Shown here one piece after another: positions 8,212-16,940 of a stretch of 40,821 nt of DNA. Within the stretch, counting starts at the first letter, position 1. The number at the start of each line of letters is the position of its first letter. Made by a program: the position numbers and the translations under genes. The stretch is from JAWUWD01 sp034112085 (GTDB taxonomy: Bacteria > Bacteroidota > Bacteroidia > Cytophagales > Cyclobacteriaceae), in the NCBI GenBank assembly GCA_034112085.1, contig JAWUWD010000052.1:1-40821 (forward strand), written 5' to 3'. The notes beneath the pieces are model-generated. The model searched no databases. It was not told the origin of the DNA and was given only the letters and a program-made list of their open reading frames with translations.

Positions 8212-10401
8212 TTGAAGAAACTAGCCCAAATTCGAGTGACACAGCGCGTTCTATTCATTACCCCTCCATTTACTCAACTCAACACACCGTATCCTGCGAC
8301 TGCTTACCTCAAAGGATATCTCAATACCTTAGGCGTTGAGTCAAATCAGGCAGATTTGGGGATAGAAGTTATCTTAAAGTTATTCTCAAAAGAGGGTTTA
8401 GAAAATGTGTTTTCCGGTATTGATTTAAGTGGGCAGATGTCCGAAAATACTGCTAGAATATGTCGTCTACAACAGGTCTACTTACAGACTATCGACCCTG
8501 TTATTGAGTTTTTGCAAGACAACAATCCAACGCTTGCTTATCTAATTGCTGAAGGTGATTACTTGCCAGAAGCAAGCAGGTTTGAGCAAATTGATGACCT
8601 TGAATGGGCTTTTGGAACCTTGGGAATTCGAGATAAAGCGAGGTATCTAGCTACTTTGTACCTTGAGGATATAGGTGATCTAATAACAGAAGGGATAGAT
8701 CCACATTTCGGATTTAGCCGATATGCTGAAAGACTTGGGATGTCTGCAACTTCATTTGATGAGATGAGTGATGCGCTTCAAGAGCCTAACGGATTGATAG
8801 ATGATCTGCTTTCAGAATTACTGGAAGAAAAAATACGAACATATCAACCAACTACCGTTGGACTTTCAGTCCCTTTTCCTGGGAATTTGTATAGTGCATT
8901 CAAGTGTGGTCAATACATTAAAAAACACCATCCCAAAATCTCAGTATGGATGGGAGGTGGATATCCCAATACGGAGCTAAGATCGCTTAAAGAATCACGT
9001 GTTTTCGAATATGTAGATCATGTGATGTTGGATGACGGAGAAGCTCCAATTAATCACCTACTTGGATTTTTGAGAGGAGAGAAGAAGATTGATGAATTGA
9101 AGCGCACCTTCTCACTAATAGATGGCAAAGTTAAGTATTGTAACGGGAGCAGTGAGAAAGATATTGCGCAACGTGAAGTGGGTACACCAGACTATAGTGA
9201 TCTCAAAACCAAAGACTACTTATCGGTCATAGAAATAGCTAATCCAATGCATAGGCTTTGGAGCGATGGCCGTTGGAATAAATTGACACTTGCCCATGGA
9301 TGTTATTGGGGGAAATGTACGTTTTGCGATATTTCACTTGATTACATACAACGCTATGAACCCGTTACGGCTTCTATACTTTGTGATAGGATAGAAGAAA
9401 TAATTGAGCAAACTGGTGAAAATGGATTTCACTTTGTGGATGAGGCAGCACCGCCTGCACTGATGAGAGATGTTGCTATTGAGATACTAAATAGAGGTTT
9501 GACCGTAGTTTGGTGGACCAATATTCGCTTTGAACAGAATTTTACAGCTGATCTGTGCAGGTTACTGAAAGAGTCTGGATGTATTGCAGTGTCTGGTGGA
9601 CTAGAAGTCGCTTCAGATAGATTACTCACATTGATCAAAAAAGGAGTGACTGTTGGCCAAGTGGCTCAAGTTACCAATCACTTTACAGAAGCTGGGATTA
9701 TGGTGCATGCCTATTTGATGTATGGATTCCCTACTCAGACAGCTCAAGAGACTATAGACTCATTAGAGATGGTGCGTCAGTTGTTAGAAAATGGAGTGGT
9801 TCAATCAGGGTTTTGGCATCGATTTGCAATGACTGCCCATAGTCCAGTTGGTATTGACCCGAAGGCATTTGGCGTGATGAAGGTTGGTCCTGTGGATGGT
9901 GATTTTGCTAATAATGATTTACAACATGATGATCCTAGCGGAGCTAATCACGATATCTTTGGTGAAGGATTGAGAAAGTCTCTATTCAATTATATGCATG
10001 GAGTATGTTTCGATGTGCCTTTGAAGGATTGGTTTGAAGAGAAAGTACCATCGACAAGTATTCCTAAACAATTCATTGCACGCGAGATCTCCAATGAGGT
10101 AGACATGATGTACAAGAATCATCATAGAATACTTTGGACAGGACTTCAACCTCAAGTCAATTATGTTGGGAATTATGCTGAATTATCCTTTTCCAGTAAG
10201 AAGGATGATTTTGTTTTGGAACTACCTGTTGATTTAGGAAAATGGATAGTACAATTATTGAAGCAAGTAACTCCAGCGCAACCTTTAAGTAATTACAGCT
10301 CTCTTAAAAAGAATTACGAGGCGCAATTTGATAAGGTAGAAGAGCTGATAAATTCAGAAGTATGGGGTGCTCTTAAAGAAAATGGGCTTTTAATTCTCTA
10401 A
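8212..10401 (+). CDS. Radical SAM protein with N-terminal B12-binding-like domain
   Basis: This 729-residue protein has an N-terminal Rossmann-like region (RVLFITPPFTQLNTPYPAT; later VWMGGGYPNTEL) like that of cobalamin-dependent radical SAM enzymes. The radical SAM core follows, with a cluster motif C364-Y-W-G-K-C369-T-F-C372. The spacing C-x4-C-x2-C differs by one residue from the common C-x3-C-x2-C. I see no DxHxxG motif, so cobalamin binding would have to be base-off/His-off or absent. FHFVDEAAPP and GGLEVASDRLL fit the core barrel. The reaction is unknown. The start is TTG 8212, the first possible start after an in-frame stop at 8197, and the conserved region begins 11 residues later. 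Its stop codon overlaps that of the TPR gene opposite. Confidence 0.85.
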   Translation: MKKLAQIRVTQRVLFITPPFTQLNTPYPATAYLKGYLNTLGVESNQADLGIEVILKLFSKEGLENVFSGIDLSGQMSENTARICRLQQVYLQTIDPVIEFLQDNNPTLAYLIAEGDYLPEASRFEQIDDLEWAFGTLGIRDKARYLATLYLEDIGDLITEGIDPHFGFSRYAERLGMSATSFDEMSDALQEPNGLIDDLLSELLEEKIRTYQPTTVGLSVPFPGNLYSAFKCGQYIKKHHPKISVWMGGGYPNTELRSLKESRVFEYVDHVMLDDGEAPINHLLGFLRGEKKIDELKRTFSLIDGKVKYCNGSSEKDIAQREVGTPDYSDLKTKDYLSVIEIANPMHRLWSDGRWNKLTLAHGCYWGKCTFCDISLDYIQRYEPVTASILCDRIEEIIEQTGENGFHFVDEAAPPALMRDVAIEILNRGLTVVWWTNIRFEQNFTADLCRLLKESGCIAVSGGLEVASDRLLTLIKKGVTVGQVAQVTNHFTEAGIMVHAYLMYGFPTQTAQETIDSLEMVRQLLENGVVQSGFWHRFAMTAHSPVGIDPKAFGVMKVGPVDGDFANNDLQHDDPSGANHDIFGEGLRKSLFNYMHGVCFDVPLKDWFEEKVPSTSIPKQFIAREISNEVDMMYKNHHRILWTGLQPQVNYVGNYAELSFSSKKDDFVLELPVDLGKWIVQLLKQVTPAQPLSNYSSLKKNYEAQFDKVEELINSEVWGALKENGLLIL

Positions 10402-11897
10402 TTCTTTGGTAATGAGTCTAACCCCAGCTTAGCCTTATTATCAATGCTGTTCTTGTACTCGTGATCTTTGTATGACAGTGCTTTATTGAAGTACTTCTCC
10501 GCTAAATAACTGTTTTGTTCTGCACGATAAATGTAACCCAATTGTAATGAAGCATTCGGAGCGAAGTACCAACCATTTTTCTCTCCACTATTGATTGTGA
10601 GTTTATAAAAAGCGATGGCCATATTGATCTGATTAGTTTTGTGATAGACTCGAGCTTTTCGATAGTGATGCTCTACATGGTCTATTTTCTTTGTTAATTG
10701 TGTAGGCCGTATGTTTTCTAATATCCTCAAAGCATCATCATAATAACCACCATCCGTAAGTAATCGAGCCTTCATGATGAGTCTATTTGGGTATTCATTG
10801 ATATCCAGTTGTTTACTCGCATGTTGATCAACTTCTGTTAGAGTGGTGCCTATGCCTCTCGCAGTTTGAAAGTACTCTTCAGTAACTTCAGTTTGATTTA
10901 ATATGAAATATGCCAGTCCTATTTTGTAGTTGGCATCTTTTAGATAATTTTGTCCGAGATGGTTTTTTATAAACTGCTGATAGCTACCGATGGCTTCATT
11001 ATAGTCACCTTTTTGTAATAATGCTTCCGATTCTACGTAGGCTAATAAAGGAAAAGGAATATATTCTGAATTGTTGATTTTTTTTATAGACTGTAGTGTT
11101 TTAAGTGCTGTCGCGTTATTGTGATTTTTCATCAACACTGATACATATAAGTATCCAATAAGAATATTTTGATCATCGTCTTCATATAACTGTCTCAAAC
11201 CAGCTACAGATTCTCTTGCTTCATCGAGAATATAGGCTTTCATTAGCAGCGTAAGTAATTGGGCCTCTTGACTAAATAGGTTTTTAGAGTTAGCCAAGGT
11301 GGAGAGGAGTTGCATTCCTTCTCGAACTGAGCCTTCCATTCCTAATATAGATAGCAGCCAGTTGTATTTGTCAGGTACCGATCCAATAATGATATGAAGT
11401 AGCCCGATAGTCTTATATTGTGGCAGAAAATCAGGGTAAGATTTCATGTTTCTTTTTATCTCTTTGTAGGCTTTTCGCAACTCCCAGCTCGCTGACATTT
11501 CATGGCCAAGTTTCAAATGAACAAAGGCCGATTGGAGTAATATTTCTGCGGTATAGAATTTTAGGTACGGGGAATTTTCTTTTTGTTTTTTGAAATGGGT
11601 TAAAACTTGATCCGTGTTCTTGTCATACGCATCAAGCGCTAGTTCATTGTCTGAAATCAGCATTTCAATACTACTCTTCAAATGCAGAAGGTATTTAGTG
11701 GCGTTACGGTCTCTGCTTAATTCGAGATTAGCATCAACTATCTTGAGAGACAGGATTTTTTGGTAAGCACCGTGTTCAGATTTATCAAAAGTCCATGAAT
11801 CTTGAGAGTAGGAGATTTTGCTGAAAAATGAAAATATTAGGCATAAAAAAAGTGGATAAGCATTGTCACTTATCCACTTTTTTTGAAAACATATCAT
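10398..11897 (-). CDS. Secreted TPR-repeat protein
   Basis: The 499-residue product starts with two lysines and a hydrophobic run, PLFLCLIFSFFSKISYSQ, which reads as a Sec signal peptide cleaved near SYSQ-D. The rest is helical with several tetratricopeptide-like pairs, for example KGDYNEAIGSYQQFIKNH and ANYKIGLAYFILNQTE, and HHYRKARVYHKTNQINMAIA towards the end. TPR proteins scaffold other proteins; the periplasm is the likely place and the partner is unknown. The chosen ATG at 11897 is odd, because codons 5 to 18 overlap a strong terminator-like hairpin at 11845-11884. There is no later in-frame ATG before the mature domain, so losing this start would remove the signal peptide. The 3' end overlaps the radical SAM gene by four bases. 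Confidence 0.75.
   Translation of the reverse strand: MICFQKKWISDNAYPLFLCLIFSFFSKISYSQDSWTFDKSEHGAYQKILSLKIVDANLELSRDRNATKYLLHLKSSIEMLISDNELALDAYDKNTDQVLTHFKKQKENSPYLKFYTAEILLQSAFVHLKLGHEMSASWELRKAYKEIKRNMKSYPDFLPQYKTIGLLHIIIGSVPDKYNWLLSILGMEGSVREGMQLLSTLANSKNLFSQEAQLLTLLMKAYILDEARESVAGLRQLYEDDDQNILIGYLYVSVLMKNHNNATALKTLQSIKKINNSEYIPFPLLAYVESEALLQKGDYNEAIGSYQQFIKNHLGQNYLKDANYKIGLAYFILNQTEVTEEYFQTARGIGTTLTEVDQHASKQLDINEYPNRLIMKARLLTDGGYYDDALRILENIRPTQLTKKIDHVEHHYRKARVYHKTNQINMAIAFYKLTINSGEKNGWYFAPNASLQLGYIYRAEQNSYLAEKYFNKALSYKDHEYKNSIDNKAKLGLDSLPKN
11845..11884 (-). terminator. Strong intrinsic terminator-like hairpin (bidirectional)
   Basis: A perfect 16-bp inverted repeat, seven A then GTGGATAAG, an eight-base loop and CTTATCCAC then seven T, lies 24 bases past the stop of the zinc-ribbon gene. 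The A and T runs make it work in either direction. It is a textbook intrinsic terminator, but it sits inside the first codons of the TPR gene as that gene must be read to keep its signal peptide. Confidence 0.85.
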
Positions 11898-11907
11898 TGA
11901 GTGTTTC

Positions 11908-12684
11908 TTATTTTTCTACCTTTTTTCTACGAGTAGTTCTTTTTGGTTTTTCTTCCACAATTACAAACTCTACATCTGCAAAGATTCTTCCACAGTGCTC
12001 ACACACAATTAGTTTCTTTCTTTCCTTAATGTCAGCTTGTCTTTGAGGTGGAACGATATTGAAACATCCGCCACAAGCATCTCTTTTTACAGAAACTACT
12101 GCTAAACCGTTTCGAGCGTTTTCTCTTATTTTTTCATAAGAAATAAACAAACGTGAGTCAACTTTTTTGGAAGCCTTTTCACGACCTGTCCTCAATTTTT
12201 TCTCTTCAGCTTCGCTCTCAGCGATAATTGTTTTGAGCTCCTTTTGCTTGCTTTCTAGATCTTTAGATCTTTCGCTTACAGAGGTATTCGTAACGCCTAT
12301 CTCTTCTTTTTTAGCTTCTATTTTGATATAAGCCTCTTTGATCCTTTTCTCATTGATCTGAATTTCTAAAGCTTGCAACTCCATTTCTTTGGTGATCGCA
12401 TCGTACTCTCTATTGTTACGAACGTTCATTTGTTGCTCTTCATACTTTTTGATCAACGTCTCAGCATCTTTGGTACCTTGCTTTTTGGCAGCGATATCAT
12501 CTTCAATGCTTTTAAGATCATTGTTATATTTATCAATTCTAGTTTGATAACCAGCAATCTCATCTTCAAGGTCTCTTACTTCGTCAGGAAGTGCGCCCCT
12601 TACTTTAGTGATTTCGTCTAGTTTAGAATCGATCTCTTGTAGTTTCTCAAGAGCTTCAAGTTTTTGTGGTACAGTACTTTCCAT
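11908..12684 (-). CDS. Coiled-coil protein with C4 zinc ribbon
   Basis: The 258-residue protein is a long helical hairpin (about residues 5-195, heptad-rich and highly charged) followed by a zinc ribbon with CGGCFNIVPPQRQ and CEHCGRIF, that is two C-x2-C knuckles. This is the widespread zf-RING_7/CdsZ family, to which Helicobacter FlgZ also belongs. Members are cytosolic and have been linked to nucleic-acid or flagellar-regulator binding; no flagellar genes are seen here. It ends in KPKRTTRRKKVEK, a basic tail that could touch RNA or DNA. It follows the Nif3-like gene by seven bases, so the two are an operon, an association that is common for this family. A strong hairpin terminates it. Confidence 0.85.
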   Translation of the reverse strand: MESTVPQKLEALEKLQEIDSKLDEITKVRGALPDEVRDLEDEIAGYQTRIDKYNNDLKSIEDDIAAKKQGTKDAETLIKKYEEQQMNVRNNREYDAITKEMELQALEIQINEKRIKEAYIKIEAKKEEIGVTNTSVSERSKDLESKQKELKTIIAESEAEEKKLRTGREKASKKVDSRLFISYEKIRENARNGLAVVSVKRDACGGCFNIVPPQRQADIKERKKLIVCEHCGRIFADVEFVIVEEKPKRTTRRKKVEK

Positions 12685-12691
12685 GAATTTT

Positions 12692-13789
12692 TTAAAAGTA
12701 GCTTATGGGATTTGTGTTAATTTCTGACAAATTGAGTGCAAACTTAGCGAATTTTTGACTTATAGTATCATAAATTAATTCTTTTGTAAAGACTTCACTT
12801 TCGTAGTGCCCAATGTCGGTGATCATAAGATGATTTTCCGCATCAAAAAATTCATGATATTTGAAATCTCCTGTGATAAATATATCTGCATCTTGGCGAA
12901 TAGCTGCTGGTAATAGAAAACTTCCTGCACCACCGCATATCGCAATTTTTTTAACTTTGTTTTGTGTTGGTTGTGTATGTCTTATAACCTTGAGGTTCAT
13001 TCTGTCTTTCAAGTACTTCAGAAAATCATTGGAATCCATCTCAGTTGCCAAATCACCAATCATTCCGGCACCAACTTCTTGATTTTGATTTGAAATTTCT
13101 GACAGATAGTGAGCCACTTCTTCGTACGGGTGTGCTGAATTCAGTGCCATCAACACTTTGTGCTTTAGATGAGAAGGCAAGATCACTTCAATGCGATCTT
13201 CTGTCACTGATTCCGTTACCCCGTTCATACCAATGAAAGGTTCTGCAACTTCATTAGGTCTGAATGAACCAGTTCCTTCGGTTACGAAGTTGCAGTGATC
13301 ATAGTTTCCAATATTGCCTGCACCAGCTTTGTGAATGGCCTCTATGACACTTTTTGAATGTGCTTTTGGACAGAATGTTACTAGTTTGTGGAGAGTGCCA
13401 CTTTTTGGTTGTAGTATCCTTAAATTCTTTAAAGAGAGTTTATCTGCTATTTTTTTATTGACGCCATTACTTACGCTGTCAAGGTTAGTGTGGATGGCGT
13501 ATATGGCAATGTCGTTCTTGATAGCCTTGATGATAGTCCGCTCTACATAGTTTTTGCCCGTGATTTGCTTGAGCCCTTTGAAGATGATTGGATGATGCGC
13601 GATGATGAGGTTGCATTTTTTTTCTATTGCTTCTTGTACCACTGCTTCTGTACAGTCCAGTGTGATCAATGCACCTGTGACCACATCTTGTTCATTTCCA
13701 GTAATCAGACCTGCATTATCATAAGATTCCTGATATGCCTTTGGAGCTATCTCTTCTAAATAACTTGTGATGTCTTTTATTTTGTGCAT
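12692..13789 (-). CDS. Nif3-like dinuclear metal protein (YqfO/GTP cyclohydrolase I type 2 family)
   Basis: From ATG 13789 the protein has 365 residues. It has the two Nif3 lobes: an N-terminal one with SYDNAGLITG and NLIIAHHPIIFKG, and a C-terminal one with ICGGAGSFLL, ADIFITGDFKYHEF and LMITDIGHYESE, which hold the histidines and acids that bind two metals. Between them is a PII/CutA-like insert (LHKLVTFCPKAHSKSV), giving the long YqfO type rather than the 250-residue form. These toroidal hexamers are of uncertain function; the GTP cyclohydrolase name is only a family label. An upstream in-frame TTG at 13807 adds six residues with no support. The zinc-ribbon gene follows at once. Confidence 0.9.
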   Translation of the reverse strand: MHKIKDITSYLEEIAPKAYQESYDNAGLITGNEQDVVTGALITLDCTEAVVQEAIEKKCNLIIAHHPIIFKGLKQITGKNYVERTIIKAIKNDIAIYAIHTNLDSVSNGVNKKIADKLSLKNLRILQPKSGTLHKLVTFCPKAHSKSVIEAIHKAGAGNIGNYDHCNFVTEGTGSFRPNEVAEPFIGMNGVTESVTEDRIEVILPSHLKHKVLMALNSAHPYEEVAHYLSEISNQNQEVGAGMIGDLATEMDSNDFLKYLKDRMNLKVIRHTQPTQNKVKKIAICGGAGSFLLPAAIRQDADIFITGDFKYHEFFDAENHLMITDIGHYESEVFTKELIYDTISQKFAKFALNLSEINTNPISYF

Positions 13790-13891
13790 AAATGTAGAAC
13801 TTTGCAAAACCTACTCAATAATAAGGTTTATCATTGTCTAGCCTTGTGAGTATCGTAAGGTTATTGGTCATCAAAGCATAAACATACTCAT

Positions 13892-14947
13892 TTGAAGGAA
13901 ATTCTCACCATACTACTTTACCCATTTGCCATACTATATGACTTGGGTACCCGCTTTAGAAATCATTTATATAATATAGACCACAAAAAATCATTCCAGT
14001 TTGATACCAATGTCATTGCGGTGGGCAATCTTTCCGTAGGTGGTACTGGAAAAACACCGGTGGTCGAATACATCCTAAGGTTATTGAGTAAATACGAATT
14101 GGCTACATTAAGTCGTGGTTATGGTCGAAATACGAAAGGTTTTAAGATCGCAGGGAAAGATGACAGTGCATTGACACTTGGTGATGAACCATTCCAATTT
14201 TATCAAAAGTTCCCAAAGGTCATGGTTACGGTTGGTGAGGATCGAAGTATGGCAATACCACAAATTATATATCACAATGAAAATACAGAAGTAGTGGTTT
14301 TGGATGACGCTTATCAGCATAGATCAGTTATTCCAAATTTGAACATCCTTCTTACAGAGTTTGATAAGCCTTTCTTTAAAGATTATATATTGCCTGCTGG
14401 TAGACTTCGGGAAGCGAGAAAGAATGCTAATAGGGCTGATGTAGTAGTCATTACTAAGTGTCCTGATGAAATCTTAGATAAAGATGAAACATCGTATTTG
14501 AAGGCCGTTGCAAAATATACTTCAGAAAAAATTCCTGTTTTCTTTAGTAAGGTTGCCTATCAGATCCCACAGATTATAACTGGAAAGTCAAATGATAACT
14601 TTAAACAAGTATTTGTTTTTACTGGAATAGCTAATGAGCTTCCGTTTATGAACTATCTCAAGGATAAATATGAAGTGATTGGCGAATTGCATCATTCGGA
14701 TCATTATAAATATGAATTGAAAGATGTTGAAAAAATCATAAATGAGTATGATAAAGTGAAGTCTGATAGTTCTGTACTGATCACCACAGAAAAGGATATG
14801 GTTAGGTTACTTGGAGAGGAGTTTAAAGGTGTATTTGAACAACGATCAGCGTATTATATACCAATTGCCTTCCAGATGATCAAAAATGGTTCGGAATTTG
14901 ATGGGTTGATCCTTAATTCTATCAAAACAAAATCAATACATCAATAG
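13892..14947 (+). CDS. lpxK: Tetraacyldisaccharide 4'-kinase (LpxK)
   Basis: LpxK phosphorylates the 4'-position of the lipid A disaccharide at the cytoplasmic face of the inner membrane. The 351-residue sequence carries the Walker A loop VGNLSVGGTGKTP at about residues 43-55, preceded by a hydrophobic N-terminal helix (ILTILLYPFAILYDLG) that anchors it to the membrane. It also has the family segments TLSRGYGRNTKGF and VVLDDAYQHRSV and, later, LLTEFDKPFFKDYILPAGRLRE. The DDAxQHR acidic pair is the Mg site. It marks the organism as a lipid A maker. The start is TTG 13892 (MKEILTIL), and no ATG fits the membrane helix. The porin gene follows 19 bases later on the same strand. Confidence 0.93.
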   Translation: MKEILTILLYPFAILYDLGTRFRNHLYNIDHKKSFQFDTNVIAVGNLSVGGTGKTPVVEYILRLLSKYELATLSRGYGRNTKGFKIAGKDDSALTLGDEPFQFYQKFPKVMVTVGEDRSMAIPQIIYHNENTEVVVLDDAYQHRSVIPNLNILLTEFDKPFFKDYILPAGRLREARKNANRADVVVITKCPDEILDKDETSYLKAVAKYTSEKIPVFFSKVAYQIPQIITGKSNDNFKQVFVFTGIANELPFMNYLKDKYEVIGELHHSDHYKYELKDVEKIINEYDKVKSDSSVLITTEKDMVRLLGEEFKGVFEQRSAYYIPIAFQMIKNGSEFDGLILNSIKTKSIHQ

Positions 14948-14966
14948 TATTTTATATTTTTGCCGC

Positions 14967-16940
14967 GTGAAAAAGAGAGTTTTACTATTTGGATTGTTTG
15001 TGTGCTTTTTAGGCGTGGCTGTTGCTCAGGATAGACCATTTGAAAAAGACCCAAATACAGAGAATGGAGGTGGTTTCGGAAATAAAGATCTGATTAATAA
15101 TAGCAATAATTCAGATCAGCCTAAAGGTGGATTGAAAAACGGAAAGTTACTAGACGACTCGACTAAGAATATCTACGGGCCTACTACCACTAAATATACC
15201 TTCGAAAGAAATATTAAATTTAATCAGCCTGTCTACTTTTTGGTAGATACATTGATTGATAACCTTCACCGATTCAACTATGTTAATAGAAATAAGAATG
15301 AAGTTCAGGATCTAGGAAATATAGGTACAGCTGCTATGCCCATGTTTTTCCAATTGCCAACTACTATTGGCGCACGTTCCGGTATTAGTGTGTATGATAG
15401 ATATTTCAAGACTTCTGATGAAATCAAATATTATGATACACACTCTCCATTCTCCAATATGGATGTGGTCATTGGTGGAAATGGAAGAGCCATCACTAAT
15501 GTCAACTATAGTAGAAATATAAACACACAATGGAATTTTGGCTTCGACTTTAGGGGACTATTTATTGATAAGCAGATCGAGCGAGCAGGTAAAGGTGATC
15601 GAGATGTTTTTTCCAATGCTTATAATGTATACACTCATTATCAAAACGAAGACAAACGATATCAGTTACTAGCACACCTTTCTAGGAATAAACATCAAAT
15701 TAATGAGTCTGGAGGGATATTAGTTGAGGATTCGGCCAACCCTATATTATACTTCGAAGATAATACCCAGCGTATACTTAGGGATGCAAAAGCAGAAGAA
15801 CTGAAAACGAATATGCACTTATATCAGCAATATAAGTTCACTGATCTTATTCAAATCTATCAACAAACTGATAGATCCAAACAGCAAAACACTTTCAAAG
15901 ACCTTCCTTCGGACTCTGCTTATCACAAGGTGATATTCCTAGACCCTGCTGTAACGAGGGATCGTATCGACTTCCATAGCACCACCTATGAGCAAGGCGT
16001 AAAAGGTGATATGGGTAGGTTATTCTACAACTTCTATTATAAAGCTAGGTATTTCGATATCGATTATGAAAATGTCAATCGAAATAGGGCTAAAATTGAA
16101 GATTTAGAGGCTAAATTGGTAACTAGAGATGTTGAACGTTATGCGGGAGCTCATGTGAGACTACACCTTGATTCTTTAACTAATGTCACTGGAAAAATCG
16201 AGTATTTGGTAGGGAGTAATTATCAGATTGAAGGTGAGTTTCAATCGAGTAAATATTCATTTGGTTTTAAAAGAATGCAATACGAGCCCTCTTTTGTGGA
16301 GAAATTCTACTATGGAAATCACGACCAATGGTTTAACGAATTTAGTCCTACTAAAGCAGATGAATTTAAAGGTGATTTAAATCTGAAATTCGGATCAACT
16401 ACTATCAAACCATTTAGTAATTGGAAACTGCTCAATGACTACATATACTATGATACAGTAGGAGTTCCTCAACAGGTAAGCGACCTTCAATTGTTGAGGA
16501 TTGGTACGTCAATTCACACCAGTTACAAGGATAAGTTGCATCTGACGATCTATGGTTCCTACTCATCTGTGCAAGGTAATAATCGTGAAGTAATGCGTGT
16601 TCCTGAAATATTAGTCAACGCTAAGATATATTATGAGAACATCGTTTATGATGGGAATTTACAATTTCAAATTGGTGTAGATGTTCACTGGAGGAGTGAG
16701 TATTATGCCAATGCCTATGATCCTGCTATTCAGCAATACCGCCTTCAAGATGACTTCATCATAGGAGGAGTGCCAATAATAGATTTATTTGCCAACCTGA
16801 AAATTAATAGAGGTAGGCTATTTGTCAAGTATATAAATCTAGGGAAAGCATTTAGTGAAACGGGCTATTTTGCAACGCCTGGATATATAGGGCAAATCAA
16901 TTTAGTTGATTTTGGTTTCAAATGGGCTTTTTATGATTGA
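14967..16940 (+). CDS. Putative outer-membrane porin (Porin_10-like)
   Basis: This 657-residue protein has a signal peptide (MKKRVLLFGLFVCFLGVAVAQ, start GTG 14967, cleaved after VAQ). A polar stretch follows, and from residue 70 or so onward there are many alternating aromatic and polar segments typical of beta strands, with a closing strand LVDFGFKWAFYD ending in an aromatic-rich tail, as outer-membrane barrels do. It resembles the Bacteroidota putative porin family of about 650 residues. The transport substrate is unknown. It may share a transcript with lpxK 19 bases upstream. A TATTTTTG box at 14955-14962 lies almost on top of the start codon, so if it acts the message would be nearly leaderless. 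miaE overlaps its end by eight bases. Confidence 0.78.
   Translation: MKKRVLLFGLFVCFLGVAVAQDRPFEKDPNTENGGGFGNKDLINNSNNSDQPKGGLKNGKLLDDSTKNIYGPTTTKYTFERNIKFNQPVYFLVDTLIDNLHRFNYVNRNKNEVQDLGNIGTAAMPMFFQLPTTIGARSGISVYDRYFKTSDEIKYYDTHSPFSNMDVVIGGNGRAITNVNYSRNINTQWNFGFDFRGLFIDKQIERAGKGDRDVFSNAYNVYTHYQNEDKRYQLLAHLSRNKHQINESGGILVEDSANPILYFEDNTQRILRDAKAEELKTNMHLYQQYKFTDLIQIYQQTDRSKQQNTFKDLPSDSAYHKVIFLDPAVTRDRIDFHSTTYEQGVKGDMGRLFYNFYYKARYFDIDYENVNRNRAKIEDLEAKLVTRDVERYAGAHVRLHLDSLTNVTGKIEYLVGSNYQIEGEFQSSKYSFGFKRMQYEPSFVEKFYYGNHDQWFNEFSPTKADEFKGDLNLKFGSTTIKPFSNWKLLNDYIYYDTVGVPQQVSDLQLLRIGTSIHTSYKDKLHLTIYGSYSSVQGNNREVMRVPEILVNAKIYYENIVYDGNLQFQIGVDVHWRSEYYANAYDPAIQQYRLQDDFIIGGVPIIDLFANLKINRGRLFVKYINLGKAFSETGYFATPGYIGQINLVDFGFKWAFYD

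Noticed and set aside
13790..13807. Nif3-like start at TTG 13807
   Set aside because: It adds six unsupported residues; ATG 13789 fits.
16906..16932. miaE start at TTG 16906
   Set aside because: It lies further within the porin gene; ATG 16933 gives the expected N-terminus.
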